Assembly (NCBI GenBank): GCA_030295235.1
Contig: AP026123.1
Location: 1,860,001 to 1,924,000, forward strand
Direction: 5' to 3'
Source of the DNA: Fistulifera solaris
Taxonomy: Eukaryota > Bacillariophyta > Bacillariophyceae > Naviculales > Stauroneidaceae
DNA: 64,000 nt
Part shown: positions 1 through 9,705 of the stretch, in pieces
Layout of the letters: each line of letters starts with the position of its first letter
Numbering within the stretch: the first letter of the stretch is position 1
Notes under the pieces: generated by a model
Databases searched by the model: none
What the model saw: the letters and a program-made list of their open reading frames with translations, nothing else
Told to the model about the DNA's origin: nothing
Made by a program: the position numbers and the translations under genes

Positions 1-566
1 GTTGTCGTCGGAACGAAACTCGATCCGCTTCGAAACACTCCTACCCGATCGCATTTGGATCCTCCACAATTTTTTTGACGCACGAGGAATGTCAAGCCTG
101 GATTCAATACATTGAACAAGATATTACAATGTATTTGACACAACAACGCGGCAATAAGTACTATGCGCAGCGGGAATGTTACCGCTTTCAACGAAACGAT
201 GAGAGTATGTCGCATCGTATCTATGAACGCCTTCGAGATCACTGTCAAGTGTTGCCGCTCGGACCCCCCATCATGTGCAACCCCAATTTACGATTGTACA
301 AATATACCAAAGGCATGTCATTTGGAAAACATGTCGATGAAAGTCAGGTGATACCGGGATGGGGAAAGACGCGTGTGACCGTCTTGATTTACTTGTCCGA
401 GTGTCAAGGAGGAGCTACTTCCTTCGAGTCGAATGTAGCGTTTTTGCCAAAAGAAGGAGCCATGTTATTGCACGTACACGGCGATGATTGTCTCGAGCAT
501 GAGGGGAAACCAGTGAAAGGAGGAATCAAATACATACTACGGACGGATTTGGTGTATGCGAATTGA
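1..566 (+). CDS. 2-oxoglutarate/Fe(II) oxygenase, prolyl 4-hydroxylase-like (5' partial)
   Basis: The reading frame is open to the left edge of the window (first full codon at base 3), so the start lies outside; about 187 residues are visible and the TGA is at 564-566. The frame begins in a stretch typical of the P4H N-terminal helix (IFLTHEECQAWI). The Fe ligands are visible as the HVD of FGKHVDES and the His of CLEHEGKPV, and the 2-oxoglutarate-binding basic residue as the Arg of YILRTDLVY. These double-stranded beta-helix enzymes hydroxylate prolines or similar residues using O2 and 2-oxoglutarate. The substrate cannot be told. The gene is convergent with the next one (72 bp between stops). 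The family is confident; a P4H rather than another small 2OG oxygenase is likely but not certain. Confidence 0.8.
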   Translation, partial: CRRNETRSASKHSYPIAFGSSTIFLTHEECQAWIQYIEQDITMYLTQQRGNKYYAQRECYRFQRNDESMSHRIYERLRDHCQVLPLGPPIMCNPNLRLYKYTKGMSFGKHVDESQVIPGWGKTRVTVLIYLSECQGGATSFESNVAFLPKEGAMLLHVHGDDCLEHEGKPVKGGIKYILRTDLVYAN

Positions 567-638
567 AAGAACTTGAAGCACTGCCGTTCGATTTAACAGC
601 AATTTTGTGGTTCAAATTTATAAAAATATAGAAATGTT

Positions 639-1605
639 TTACTGACGAGCACCTCGCTCGCGCCCAGAACCGAAATCGAGCGACTTGTACACAAATTTCA
701 ACCATTCCGGTGTGTTCGAATCGTCGTCACTGTCGTCCGAATCGACCAGATACGCAAAAGCATAGGCGCTCGCCACTACCACGAAATTCGCTGCCCAAAT
801 GAGTCCAGTGTCTTTCGTGGCCACGGGGGCCAATAAACTAATGGCCGGAGAGGCCAGAAACGCAATGTCCAGTGCCTTCTTTTCGGCACCCTTCGGGCGA
901 CGACTGCGCAGAGAAGGAATGACAAAGAGCCACCACCACCAGTAACCCAGTACTTGAATCGACACATCCATGTTGTAGACTCCGTACCATCCGTAGCCAC
1001 CAAAAAGTGATGCCGGATTGGTGGCCATGACATAGCTGAGACCAAACGAGAGGATCGCTTGCGCTAAAAATATATTTTTAAGCCATCCCCGAAAGACAGA
1101 CCGACGTTCAATAATGAGATCCTTTTTCTTTTTTCGTAATTTTTTGACGCAACGCTTCGGCATCCTCCCCTCCGCCACCACCATCGCATTCGGCCGTCGT
1201 CAACAGGGTCTTATCGTCTCCTACTAGAATATCCGCGCGACCCGTCAAAGTCGCCAGTTCCATACGTAAATTGTACAAATCACGTTCCAAATTGACGACT
1301 TTGGCCGGATTCAACAACGCATCCAAGGGTACTCCGACATCCCGCTGAATCCCCGCATCAATGGCCTGGACGAACGGATCATCCGAGGTCAAGTCACCTT
1401 CGGCCGGCATGGACCAACCGACATTGTTGAGTGCATCTTGCGCTTCGGCGCGGACTTCGCTCGTGGTGGTTTCTTTCTCCCGTAATAACGTGATCGATGG
1501 TAGGGCCGCCCGACGCGATGGACCTACAAAGGCTCGACTCGGCGAGGACCACGATGCGGCCAAGACCAGTGTTATTGCGATGCTATTTATTCGAATCGGA
1601 GCCAT
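639..1605 (-). CDS. Plastid-targeted coiled-coil and multi-pass membrane protein, unknown function (apparent frameshift)
   Basis: The ATG is at 1605-1603 and the TAA at 641-639. The N-terminus (MAPIRINSIAITLVLAASWS, then SRAFVGPSRR) is a signal peptide followed by a Phe-led transit peptide, the diatom plastid address. A heptad-like region (LERDLYNLRMELATLTGR) follows, then about four hydrophobic segments (for example around FLAQAILSFGLSYVM and IWAANFVVVASAYAF) and an acidic DSDDSDDD tail region. The two halves lie in different frames overlapping at 1108-1184; skipping one base in the A-rich run near 1122-1150 joins them (EALRQKI to DLIIERRSVFRGW) and gives 321 codons plus stop. I do not recognise a family. 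It is probably an inner plastid or thylakoid membrane protein restricted to stramenopiles. The gene model is more certain than any function. Confidence 0.6.
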
Positions 1606-2104
1606 TGTGATGCACTGCGAGCTAAAACTTTAGTTTGTTGCGAAATGGGATGACGGCAAACAACAAAAGCTTCTTCAAGGTGGTCGATCGGTCGATCGGT
1701 GTTTTTCGTTCATTCTTGGCTGGCTGGCCGGATGACGTACTCGTGACTGAGACTGGTACCGGTACGATATATGAACGTCGTACGTGTCCAGTGTACCACG
1801 CAGGACTTCAATTTGACGACTGTCCCAAAAAGGACTCATTCATCTACTGTTTGACACGAGGACTTTGGTACTCTTTTTCGTATGGTCAAGCCTCCTACGT
1901 AACACTTGCAGAAAAAATTCGGAGGAAAAAAGAAGCGCTCATCCTCCACTCACCGTGTGTTGTGAAAGAGAGAGTGCTGCTCTCCTCCTCATCCGTCGTT
2001 GATAACGTAGACGACTACCCCGAGAAATCGACGACTCTGTTTCGAGTCTCTCCGTGTCAAAGGAGAAAGAAAGCTGTCTTGTATTCGAAAGCGAAGGAAC
2101 ATTC
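1606..2104. other. Intergenic, divergent promoters
   Basis: This about 500 bp stretch lies between the divergently transcribed plastid membrane protein and the glutaredoxin-2 gene. It holds a short direct repeat of the octamer GGTCGATC near 1680-1700. A long plus-strand ORF here overlaps the Grx2 start in another frame and does not resemble protein. No TATA box or other element is clear. Confidence 0.4.
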
Positions 2105-2981
2105 ATGCGGTGCTTTTTCTCTCCACTTTTGCTTTTCGCCAGCAGTGTGCGGGCCTTTCAAGTTCCTTTGGGGCAACGAAGTTTGATGCGAGCGCCCATG
2201 ACGGCGACCGTGGCAGAAACCGTTCCTTTCTCCAAGCCGGAACGTGTCATTCCCGAAGTTTTACCCAATGTTTACGTGTACGATCATTGTCCTTTCTGTG
2301 TGCGAGTACGTTTCGCGCTGGGCGTGAAGAATATCAAGCACAACATCCGCTTCATGGCAAATGACGATGTTCCGACTCCGACAGCGCTGGTGGGAAAGAA
2401 AATTGCCCCTATATTTGAATGGCCGTCGGCGGATATCTGTATGGCCGAGTCGTTGGATATCATCAGCTTGGTGGATTCGGATGAACGATTCGGTCCTACC
2501 GGAGTGATTCTTCCGGCGACGGACCGTGCTGACATTAAAGCGTGGCAGAAGTCCGTACAAGGTCTGCTTCGGATTTTGCAACGTCCCCGCTACGTTGCGA
2601 CCGGTCTACTTCCCGAGTTTCAACAATTGGATGGCCGCCAAGCGTTCATCATGAATCACCCACTGCCTCCCCTACGAAAAGGCGGAGTGGAAGGAAATGG
2701 GCGCCGAAGAGCGCCTCAGTATTTACGCCGAGACCATGGCGAAGGATCCGGCCGACGAAATTGAAGAATTGAACCGAAAATTGGTGGAACTCGATGATAT
2801 TATCTTTTCGCAGTATCATTGCTCTCCGGGTGGATTGTCGTACGATGATATCGATTTGTTTGCGCGCTTGCGATCCATTACCATCATTAAGGACGTCATT
2901 TGGCCATCGAAACTGCGAGCCTACATGGATGGCATGTCCGAGCTAGGAGACATCCCTTTGTACGATGAAATGGCACTCTAA
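2105..2981 (+). CDS. Glutaredoxin-2-like (GrxB/GST-fold) protein, plastid-targeted (apparent frameshift)
   Basis: I chose the ATG at 2105 because it opens a signal peptide (MRCFFSPLLLFASSVRAFQV) ending in a diatom RAF cleavage motif; the ORF extends further upstream without sense. After the transit region the sequence matches bacterial glutaredoxin 2: VYDHCPFCVRVRFALGVKNI with the CPFC redox pair, then NDDVPTPTALVGKK, PIFEW and MAESLDIISLVD (the glutathione-site region). The C-terminal helical domain ends WPSKLRAYMDGMSE. The second part (from PYEKAEWKEMGAEERL on) is in another frame; dropping one C from the CCCC at 2669-2672 joins it and gives 291 residues. The predicted role is a glutathione-dependent oxidoreductase of GST fold in the plastid. 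The family call is strong; the location rests on the presequence. Confidence 0.82.
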
Positions 2982-3353
2982 GCTGTTGCCGCACTTCCCG
3001 ACTGGCGAAACCTATACACATACCAGCAAGACTATTGTAACGCACCTCTATATCAGCCGTTAGTTTCGTAAATAACAACCTTTTTTCTCCGACTTGTAGT
3101 CTTCGACTTTTAGTTACATTATCTAATGTGATTTGTCTTAGCTAGACTAGGTGCATCGATGCTGCCCTAGCCCTAGCTAGTGGTGAGCTTAGATCCCCAG
3201 TTTCTACAGCTACGTAATCTTTCATTCAAGAAACCCAAGTTCCTACGCTTGTCATGGTCCTCACAAACTACGGAGTACTAGAAAGTATTGTAGTTCTAGA
3301 AACTATGAGGCGAAAAAGGTGTCAACATTACAGTTTACCTGCATTCAAATAGC
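2982..3353. other. Intergenic, convergent 3' regions
   Basis: This 372 bp region lies between the 3' ends of Grx2 and the first LHC gene. It contains one copy of the motif TACGGAGTA (3269-3277) that recurs in other gaps of this window. Otherwise it is AT-rich untranslated sequence with no ORF of note. Confidence 0.4.
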
Positions 3354-4130
3354 TTAGATGTAAGGAAAGCCGTGGCCCGTAAGCTCACTCTGTGTGGCGA
3401 TACCACCGAGGGCAAACATAGCCAGACGTCCGTTCTGTGACACGAAGAGAGTTGGTGAGTACTCGGGTGTTGGAGGAAAGAATCGCCTGCACCAGGATGT
3501 TGTATACTACTTACCAAAAGCTCACTGTTGACCTTCTTGTCGTAGGCGGCCTTGTCCTTGGGTGCGAACTGAGTCCAGCCAAAGTCTGAGAGCGTGAAAG
3601 AAGGAAGAGGAAAAGAAGGAAACAAAGGATTATGTTAGAATAAAAAACGAAGAGAAAATAGTCTAATACACGCAATTCATTCATTACTCACCACCCGGTT
3701 CACGCTCTCCCTTCATGGAAGCACTGACACCCGGTCCCGTGGCCGTCAAATCAAAGAGACCCACGGCCATCAACAAGAAGACCATCGGTCCACGCAACAA
3801 AAGATCGTGCGCATCGTGCGACGAAGGCACATTGGCGACGGAGAACTGTTCGCCGGGCAAACGAACGCCCAAATCGGCCACAATCCATCCCGTCACGGCG
3901 AGCATGGCGGTTCGGCAGTGCTTGAGTTCGGCTTCGCGGAAGAAGGGCATGAGGGGTGCGTATGTTTCACTCAAACCGAGGGGATCGAATTTGAATTCTT
4001 TCGCGGCAAAGTTGATGGAGCCGGGGTATTTGTCCATGGTGGCGGCGAGCGCTGAGGAGCTCTTGCTGTTGCTGCTAGGAGCAAAGGCAGCCGCCGAGGC
4101 AACGAACGAAGCGAAGAGAGTAGACTTCAT
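3354..4130 (-). CDS. Fucoxanthin chlorophyll a/c-binding (LHC) family protein
   Basis: CDS complement(3354..3434, 3515..3585, 3692..4130), 196 residues; both introns are GT-AG (3586-3691 and 3435-3514). Start at the ATG of MKSTLFASFVASAAAFAPSS, a textbook diatom plastid presequence (AAAFAP); an ATG 14 codons upstream is less likely. Helix 1 carries FREAELKHCRTAMLAVTGW, where the usual Gly of the ELKHGR chlorophyll motif is Cys. Helix 3 ends the protein with NGRLAMFALGGIATQ. The lumenal-type insert has RLPGEQFS, shared with the neighbouring LHC gene. It binds chlorophyll and fucoxanthin in thylakoid antennae. I cannot assign it to Lhcf, Lhcr or another subclade by eye. Divergent partner of the LHC gene at 4507. 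Confidence 0.9.
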
Positions 4131-4506
4131 GGTGTTAGTGATGAAGAAAGAACTTTGGAAGCAAGTTGTCAAAGCCGTAGTAGACTATCGAAGGATCGCG
4201 ATGGGCGGATGCTTCGTCGTCGGCATCAACGTTGCTTATTTCTTGCGACGAAAGCGAGAAAACGGACGAGAGAAATGTTCGTGTAGACTCACGTAGGTAA
4301 ATCTACTGATGACGTAGGAAAGGTCCTTTTTCCGTGTCCCTGTACCATCTGGTACTTCTTGAACTCGAAAGATACCCTGTAGAGTTTTGAACGGATGACA
4401 CTCGTAGACGGAGGTTGAAGGCAAATCCTGAGAAAAAACGAGAGCGACCAAGGTGTGTGTGTCTTCGCTCCCCCGTATTTCAACTTTCTCGATGCACAAA
4501 AGAACC
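4131..4506. promoter_or_regulatory. Bidirectional promoter region of the LHC pair
   Basis: About 376 bp separate the two start codons of the head-to-head LHC genes, so both promoters and both 5' UTRs must lie here. Co-regulation (light) is an inference from the arrangement; no known diatom light element or TATA box could be identified with confidence. Confidence 0.5.
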
Positions 4507-5262
4507 ATGAAGGCTGTTGTCATTGCTTCCCTCATCACTTCGGTGGCTGCCTTTGCCCCGGCTCAACAACAGAGCCGATCCGCGACAGAACTCAATGAGT
4601 TCGCGAAAGGATACGTCGGTGGGGAAGGTCCGGAACCCATGTTCATTGGAGACACTGGATCCAAGAACTTTGATCCTTTGGGCTTTGCGACGGTAAGATG
4701 ATTAATAGTAGTCTATGTTTCTAATTTTATTCTATTTTCTCACATTATTTGTCGTAGAAAACCCCGGAATGGCTTCCGTGGTACCGCGAGGCCGAATTGA
4801 AGCACGGCCGGGCCGCCATGTTGGCGGTCGCCGGTTTCGTCGTTCCCGAATTTGTCCGTGTTCCGGGCGAACAATTCTCCTTCGAATCCATCCCCAAGGT
4901 CATTCAAGCACACGATGCGCTTCCGGAATCGATGATTCAAATTTTTGGATGGATTTCCTTCCTCGAGGCTTCTTCGTTTGCCGCCTTGGCCAACATGAAT
5001 GAGTTTGATCGCGTACCCGGAGACTTTGGATTCGATCCCCTGAACTTGTATCCCAAAGAAGCGGCCAAGCGAAAGGAAATGCAACTGAAGGAATTGAAGG
5101 TACGTCGGTATTCTGTATGATCGTGTTGTTTGTTGATAGTCGGCTTGATACTGACTTTAATGTTTCTTGCGCTTCCAGAACGGTCGCCTTGCGATGGTGG
5201 CTATCGGTGGAATGGTAGCTCAATCCGCTATTACTGGAAATGGCTTCCCCTACCTTGCTTAA
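4507..5262 (+). CDS. Fucoxanthin chlorophyll a/c-binding (LHC) family protein
   Basis: CDS join(4507..4692, 4758..5099, 5179..5262), 203 residues; introns 4693-4757 (GTAAGA..TAG) and 5100-5178 (GTACGT..CAG), both phase 0. I start at MKAVVIASLITSVAAFAPAQ, with a signal peptide and AAFAP motif; a second ATG five codons upstream (MHKRT) is possible. Helix 1 has the complete YREAELKHGRAAMLAVAGF motif, then VRVPGEQFS, a middle helix, the repeated FDPLNLYPKE and the final NGRLAMVAIGGMVAQSA. The last intron falls just before NGRLAM in phase 0, exactly as in the divergent neighbour, so the two arose by duplication. It is a thylakoid antenna protein; the subclade is not resolved. Confidence 0.92.
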
Positions 5263-5971
5263 AAATTCGACGAGCTTGGACGTTTTTCACCTTGCGCGCG
5301 AGTGCGACGAAGGCTGTAGCGGACAGCTTTTTAACCTCTCTTTAGACACTACAATTTATCGTGGCTAGTATCCTCCGTTCTCCTAGAATAGCAGTTCTTT
5401 GTTTCATATTCGTCGCAACGTTTTTCTAGTGCTGCCGTCAGTCGATCACAGCGTTCGTTCAAAAAAACTATGTTAGCCAAAAACTTGACCTGAAGCGTCT
5501 CAGCCTTTCGTTCATAGAGGCTACCAAAATTATACTGGGCATGTCCATTTGTACTAATGCTTCTACTACGAATGCAAGTACGAGGTCATGGGGCGGCTAT
5601 TGAGCTTTTTCGACGTGTGAAAAAGTCGGAGGGGAAACTTTGTATGCAGCCCTTAGTCTAATCGAAAGAGTCCGTGTAGAAAGTAGGCCTAGCTATTGTT
5701 GTGAACATTTCGTCAGCTTCCTAGGCATGAGACCTATAACTTCTCGAGATCAGATCGACCGTGCTTGAGAAACTAACACAGGCAATAGCTTGCTGTGCTT
5801 TTGATACGCATGTGGCATGCAAATGGGCTCGTCTATCCCCACAGGAGGACTGGCATCGCAGAACTGCAACAACGAGCAAATTCTATGATGTAACAGTGCG
5901 AAAAAGCTCTGAAATGAGAATGAATATGAAATATATATGAATATGCAACTACGATACGACAGGATACTCTT
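5263..5971. other. Intergenic, no gene seen
   Basis: About 700 bp between the LHC gene and the 3' end of the broken LRR-like gene. No ORF, tRNA or repeat array is apparent; the right end is rich in ATATGAA-type runs near 5920-5945. Confidence 0.4.
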
Positions 5972-6766
5972 CTAGAGGATTCCCTTTGAGACTAAATCCG
6001 CCTCCATCATTGCCGCAAACATCACCTTCGCCGGGATTGGAAGCTCATCAATCAATCGATCAAGAGTAAAGTCAGGCGGTGCTAAATGATTGTCATTCAC
6101 ATCCTGGAGGAACTCGCACACCACACCTGTATGGTGCGATAGCAAAAGCCCCATGTATGCGAACCTTGCCGCAATATCGTTTGTCAGAGCCGCTGCCACC
6201 AGTGACATTCGCGAGGGCATTGCCTCTGCTGCAAGCTTTTCTGATTGGTCGTAGATCTTGTTGACCAAAAGGAGCTTGTCAATCGGGTACCCATTGGAGA
6301 TCACATTGCCCGAAGGATTCTCGACTCGGATTTTGCGGTTGCGAGCAAGCAAGCGTTCAAGCCATGCGAGTTCAGGCGATGGGAAGAAGTAAGCAAAATC
6401 GTCGTCGTCATTTGGATCATCGCCGAGCACAACAAAAGTGCGTAGCCCTTTGTGATCTTCCATAGCCCTGGCAATAGTCGGTAGATGAGGTGCCCAGTCC
6501 AGATACTGGCGAGGCGTAGGGCTCAAATCCAAATGCGCTAGCATTGGATTACCATTGATTGCACGAACCACAGCTTCCGCAACACGTGTCACCTTGTCGA
6601 ACTCAAAAGGCTCACAATCGCGATAAGCATCGATTCCGAACCGTTCATACAAATGACGTACTGAAAGACAAAGTCGCTCAAAATGGCCCAGCTGAGCCAC
6701 TCGACTCAGAAATGAGACAAGAAGCTTCTCCCAATCGATACAAGATTCCAGGGAGCTTGACGGAAA
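5972..6766 (-). pseudogene. C-terminal part of a diatom LRR-like family gene
   Basis: The minus-strand frame is open from about 6766 (just after an in-frame TAA at 6769) to the stop at 5972. It lacks a convincing start: the longest ORF begins at a GTG, and the natural reading enters from upstream (CIDWEKLLVSFLSRVAQLGH). Visible pieces such as LGHFERLCLSVRHLYERF, HLDLSPTPRQ and WLERLLARNRKIRV are, from memory, like the C-terminal half of a repeated diatom protein family with leucine-rich repeats. The segment at 8075-8969 on the same strand looks like the N-terminal half, so I read both as one ancestral gene split by inserted DNA. The family assignment is recollection, not a search. It might still be expressed as a short protein. 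Confidence 0.5.
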
Positions 6767-6922
6767 TTACTCACTCCGAGCGGTTCCGATTATCTACGGT
6801 TTCGATGTCGTATCGATTCCTAAATATTTATGAACGAAACTTGGTTTCAACGATAAATATTATCTTAAGCAACCGAAACGGTATGTTCGCTCGTAACGCA
6901 AAACAAGTAATGTGTTTTTTGC

Positions 6923-7071
6923 CAGAGAGAAAAATTCTCTCTGAAGTGAGAAAATTTCTCTCTTTAGAGAGAGATTTTCTCTCGATTTCTCTCTTAGAGA
7001 GAAATTTTCTCCCTTAAAGAGTATATTTCTCCCTATTTCTCTCTTTAGAGAGAAAGTTCTCTGTAGAGAGA
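6923..7071. repeat. Quasi-palindromic AGAGAAATTTTCTCT array, copy A
   Basis: About 150 bp built almost wholly from alternating GAGAGAAA and TTTCTCTC blocks, so nearly every block can pair with its neighbours into hairpins. A core of about 105 bp beginning CTGAAGTGAGAAAATTT at 6941 recurs in the same orientation at 7790 with only a few differences. The units are too degenerate and lack unique spacers, so this is not a CRISPR array. Confidence 0.85.
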
Positions 7072-7779
7072 TATTTTTTCTATGCTTTCGTTCACGTCTT
7101 TGTGTAATTAAGGTTAAAAATCGACGATGAAGAGACCTCAACACACGACGAACAACCGTTATCGCACAAAACAACCAACGCAAAAACAAAAGACGGTTCA
7201 GCGAGACAAGCATTTCTAATTACTAAAATGTAATTTGTCCCCGACAGCTAGTCATCAATTGACCTCGTCAACAGGAACAATGGGGCTTAGCTTTGGAAAG
7301 ACGAATGGCGGGTGTGCAGGCCGAGTGCCATTTTTGGCTCGGCGTCGTGCTGTTTGGTGCGTTCCATTTTCAATTTCCCTTTTGTTTTTACTGTGAAAAC
7401 ATATTTGATCCGCGGCTCATTGGACACAGTTTGTCTTTTCCATGCTGACTGAAGAGTCTGGCAAATTTCCGCGGTCTGGGGCTGCTTCGTTTTCCCGGGC
7501 TTGTTGAGTTTCCAGCACGCCATGGCCGCATCTCAGTTCATTCAGAGATTTCCCTCTTAATCCTTTGGTCTCTCATTCTTGCCATTAATCAAAAGCGTTA
7601 GATAATAGGTTTTGAGTTGATATGAATTACTCTTTTGCAAAAGAAACCTCTTCGATACTTGTCAAGCGCGAGAAAAGTAATGCACCGACGCAACGACGCC
7701 CGACGCCCACATTGCACAGTACATAAAATTCGTTCAACAGAGGAAAACTCTAAACAGAAATCGTCTTACTCCATAATGA

Positions 7780-7932
7780 AAATTTCTCGCTGAAGTGAGA
7801 AAATTTCTCTCTTAGAGAGAGATTTTCTCTCGATTTCTCCCTTAGAGAGAAATTTTCTCCCTTAAAGAGAAATTTTCTCCCTATTTCTCTCTACAGAGAG
7901 AATTTCTCTCTATAGAGAGAAAATTTCTCTCT
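7780..7932. repeat. Quasi-palindromic AGAGAAATTTTCTCT array, copy B
   Basis: Second copy of the hairpin-rich array, direct to copy A and about 850 bp from it. It is flanked by ATAATGA at 7773-7779 and 7933-7939, which could be a short duplicated target or simply part of the repeat. The end block is richer in perfect AGAGAGAAAATTTCTCTCT palindromes than copy A. Confidence 0.85.
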
Positions 7933-8074
7933 ATAATGACAAAAAATTACTTAGAGACAAACGGCATTTAAGCTCGTAGCATAAAACGTGTATCGGAATT
8001 TATCGGGAAATGTTGTACAATTGAGTAGAGTACAAATGTTTCCGTTGAAATAATTACTATATAAGCGTAAACTG

Positions 8075-8969
8075 TATAGTATGTTACGGAGAGACTTCCG
8101 ACAAGCACCCAGAAAGAACGTCACCGATAAGTCGCCCGGCGCAATAGCAAGAGTATCAAAAACCTCCGGTTGGACATGTCTCGCATCAATTAAGTACTCT
8201 AACGAACGGGTCTTAGCTGAAAAGGAATCAATACGCGTTCCGCGTCCAGGGAGAAAAACGAACAACTGGTCAAAAATATCAAGCTGAACTAGGCGTCGTA
8301 GATGTCCAGGACTGAAGAAGGTCCCGCAAACCATAGAATGGAGGTAGAGCAAACCAAAGTGAGCTTCGCGTTATTCGAGCGCTTCGATGAAAGCCACACC
8401 GTCGTCCTTGAACGCAAAACCATCTCCCACTAATTCCAGTCGCAATGAGTAAGGCCTCGTGGCTACAAAACGGATTGCTCGGCATTCAAGACACCCGTTG
8501 GTATCGCATAATGCCGTTCTTGGTTCGAATCCAAGATGGATGCAAGCTGCGGTAGACGGAAGGCTCCGAAGTCGAAATTGCGTCCCTCGTCGATTCGCAG
8601 TGCGTATTTCGTTTCGACGGAATGCTCCAGTGACCAGAAAAACGTCGCGGTCTGAGCGATGGCAGCACTTGTCTGACCATAGATGGCGCAATGTAGAAAA
8701 CACAAGTCCCGGCCGACGTTGTGCAGTAAAAAGGAAACGTGGCGCTGGTTCATCGGTTCAAAAATTTCGTCGCTAACGAAAATGACGGTGCGGTTCTCCC
8801 TCCAAATCGCTAGGGTGCCGAGATTCTTCCAGTCGAACTCATTGTGATCCGTAGGTTCGCGTAGAAGCTTGTAGATGGGCAGCGATCTTTCTCGAGGAAG
8901 TAAAGCCTTTTGTTGACGCGACAGCCGGTCCCGTGGAATGAGTTGCAAGAGCGGGCCTGGCTCGTTCAT
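8075..8969 (-). pseudogene. N-terminal part of the diatom LRR-like family gene, broken
   Basis: An ATG at 8969-8967 (MNEPGPLLQLIPRDRLSRQQ) opens a frame that runs to 8463, where it stops at EQSVL; the family-like continuation TRPYSLRLELVGDG is in another frame, and that frame in turn meets a stop after AFIEALE (8371) before resuming with LRRLVQLDIFDQLFVFLPG and ending near 8075. So there is at least one frame change and one in-frame stop, besides the loss of the C-terminal half to position 5972-6766. Part of the frame change could be sequence error, given how common such errors are in this window, but the stop and the inserted DNA argue for true decay. Confidence 0.55.
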
Positions 8970-9705
8970 TCTTTCGCTGCGGGCAAACGGATGCAAAGAA
9001 TACTTGAGAGAGTGATTGCAAATCAGTAGAATGAACTTCGTTTCGCGAGATCTTTCAGCAAGTGCGGTCAGCGTCCTTCTTGCTCGAAAACGTTTTTATG
9101 ATCACTGAACGCACGCGCTGCGAATGCATCTTTCATGTTCGAGCATCATTGAAGTGCTTACGTGTCCATCATCTCGGTCGGAGCGGAGGTCCCGCCAGCG
9201 CTGACGTTGATCAAAGACACCGGGCAACCATGAAGTTTGTTACAAAAGAACGAAGAAAGAATAAACTGTGATTGTTCTTCGGTATGGTTTTAACTTCAAA
9301 AACAAAAATGAAGCTCGCAATACGTGTTGCTGTTGCTGTGAGGATGAAAAGACGAACGCGTTCCGCACCTTAAAACGTAAAACACAAAGTCTGTCGGTAC
9401 GGTACCTAAACTTCGCGGTAAGACACACGACTGACTGCGACATCCAGCTTCTGTACCGCTGTGCTTCTTTGAATCCTGTAAAGAGTACATTCAGTACCGC
9501 ATCTGCCACCCGAATTGCGTTGCCGTCAAAAGTGCGGTAAAACGAGCTAAAAGAACGACAACGAGGAACTCCGCAGTCGTCGCATTCCTGTTGTTTGTTC
9601 AACGCACTGATTGTTGTTTGAAAGGATAAACAGGATTAATTTGATTACGTTGCATAAAAAAGCTACTAATTGAAGGGAACTAGTCAACGAAAATTAGATC
9701 GCAAA
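8970..9705. other. Intergenic, no gene seen
   Basis: Over 700 bp holding only short ORFs on both strands, none with protein-like composition or a recognisable motif. It must include the VPS32 promoter at its right end. Confidence 0.4.

Larger units (their letters stand above)
6770..8074. mobile_element. Candidate insertion splitting the LRR-like gene
   Basis: About 1.3 kb with no credible ORF separates the two halves of the LRR-like gene. Two direct copies of a hairpin-rich array (6923-7071 and 7780-7932) sit near its ends. Just outside the arrays the flanks are inverted relative to each other: AAGTAAT, then a T-rich stretch and TTTTTTGCCA, on the left (6905-6927), and the reverse complement, TGACAAAAAATTACTT, on the right (7937-7952). 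That suggests terminal inverted repeats of a small non-autonomous DNA element of about 1.05 kb (6905-7952). No transposase is present and no clear target-site duplication was found, so the exact ends are unsettled. Confidence 0.35.

Noticed and set aside
1635-2186. 183-codon plus-strand ORF
   Set aside because: It overlaps the Grx2 start in another frame, lacks domain-like sequence and is rich in low-information residues; the Grx2 leader explains the DNA.
6923-7932. CRISPR-like spaced repeats
   Set aside because: The units are contiguous palindromes without unique spacers, and this is a eukaryotic nuclear genome.
8527-8545. T-arm-like CTTGGTTCGAATCCAAG on the plus strand
   Set aside because: No acceptor, D or anticodon arms surround it, and on the minus strand it is the coding segment ILDSNQERHY of the LRR-like gene.
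9240-9602. 120-codon minus-strand ORF
   Set aside because: No motif, no leader, repetitive QQQQ and CCCC shadows on the two strands; probably chance.
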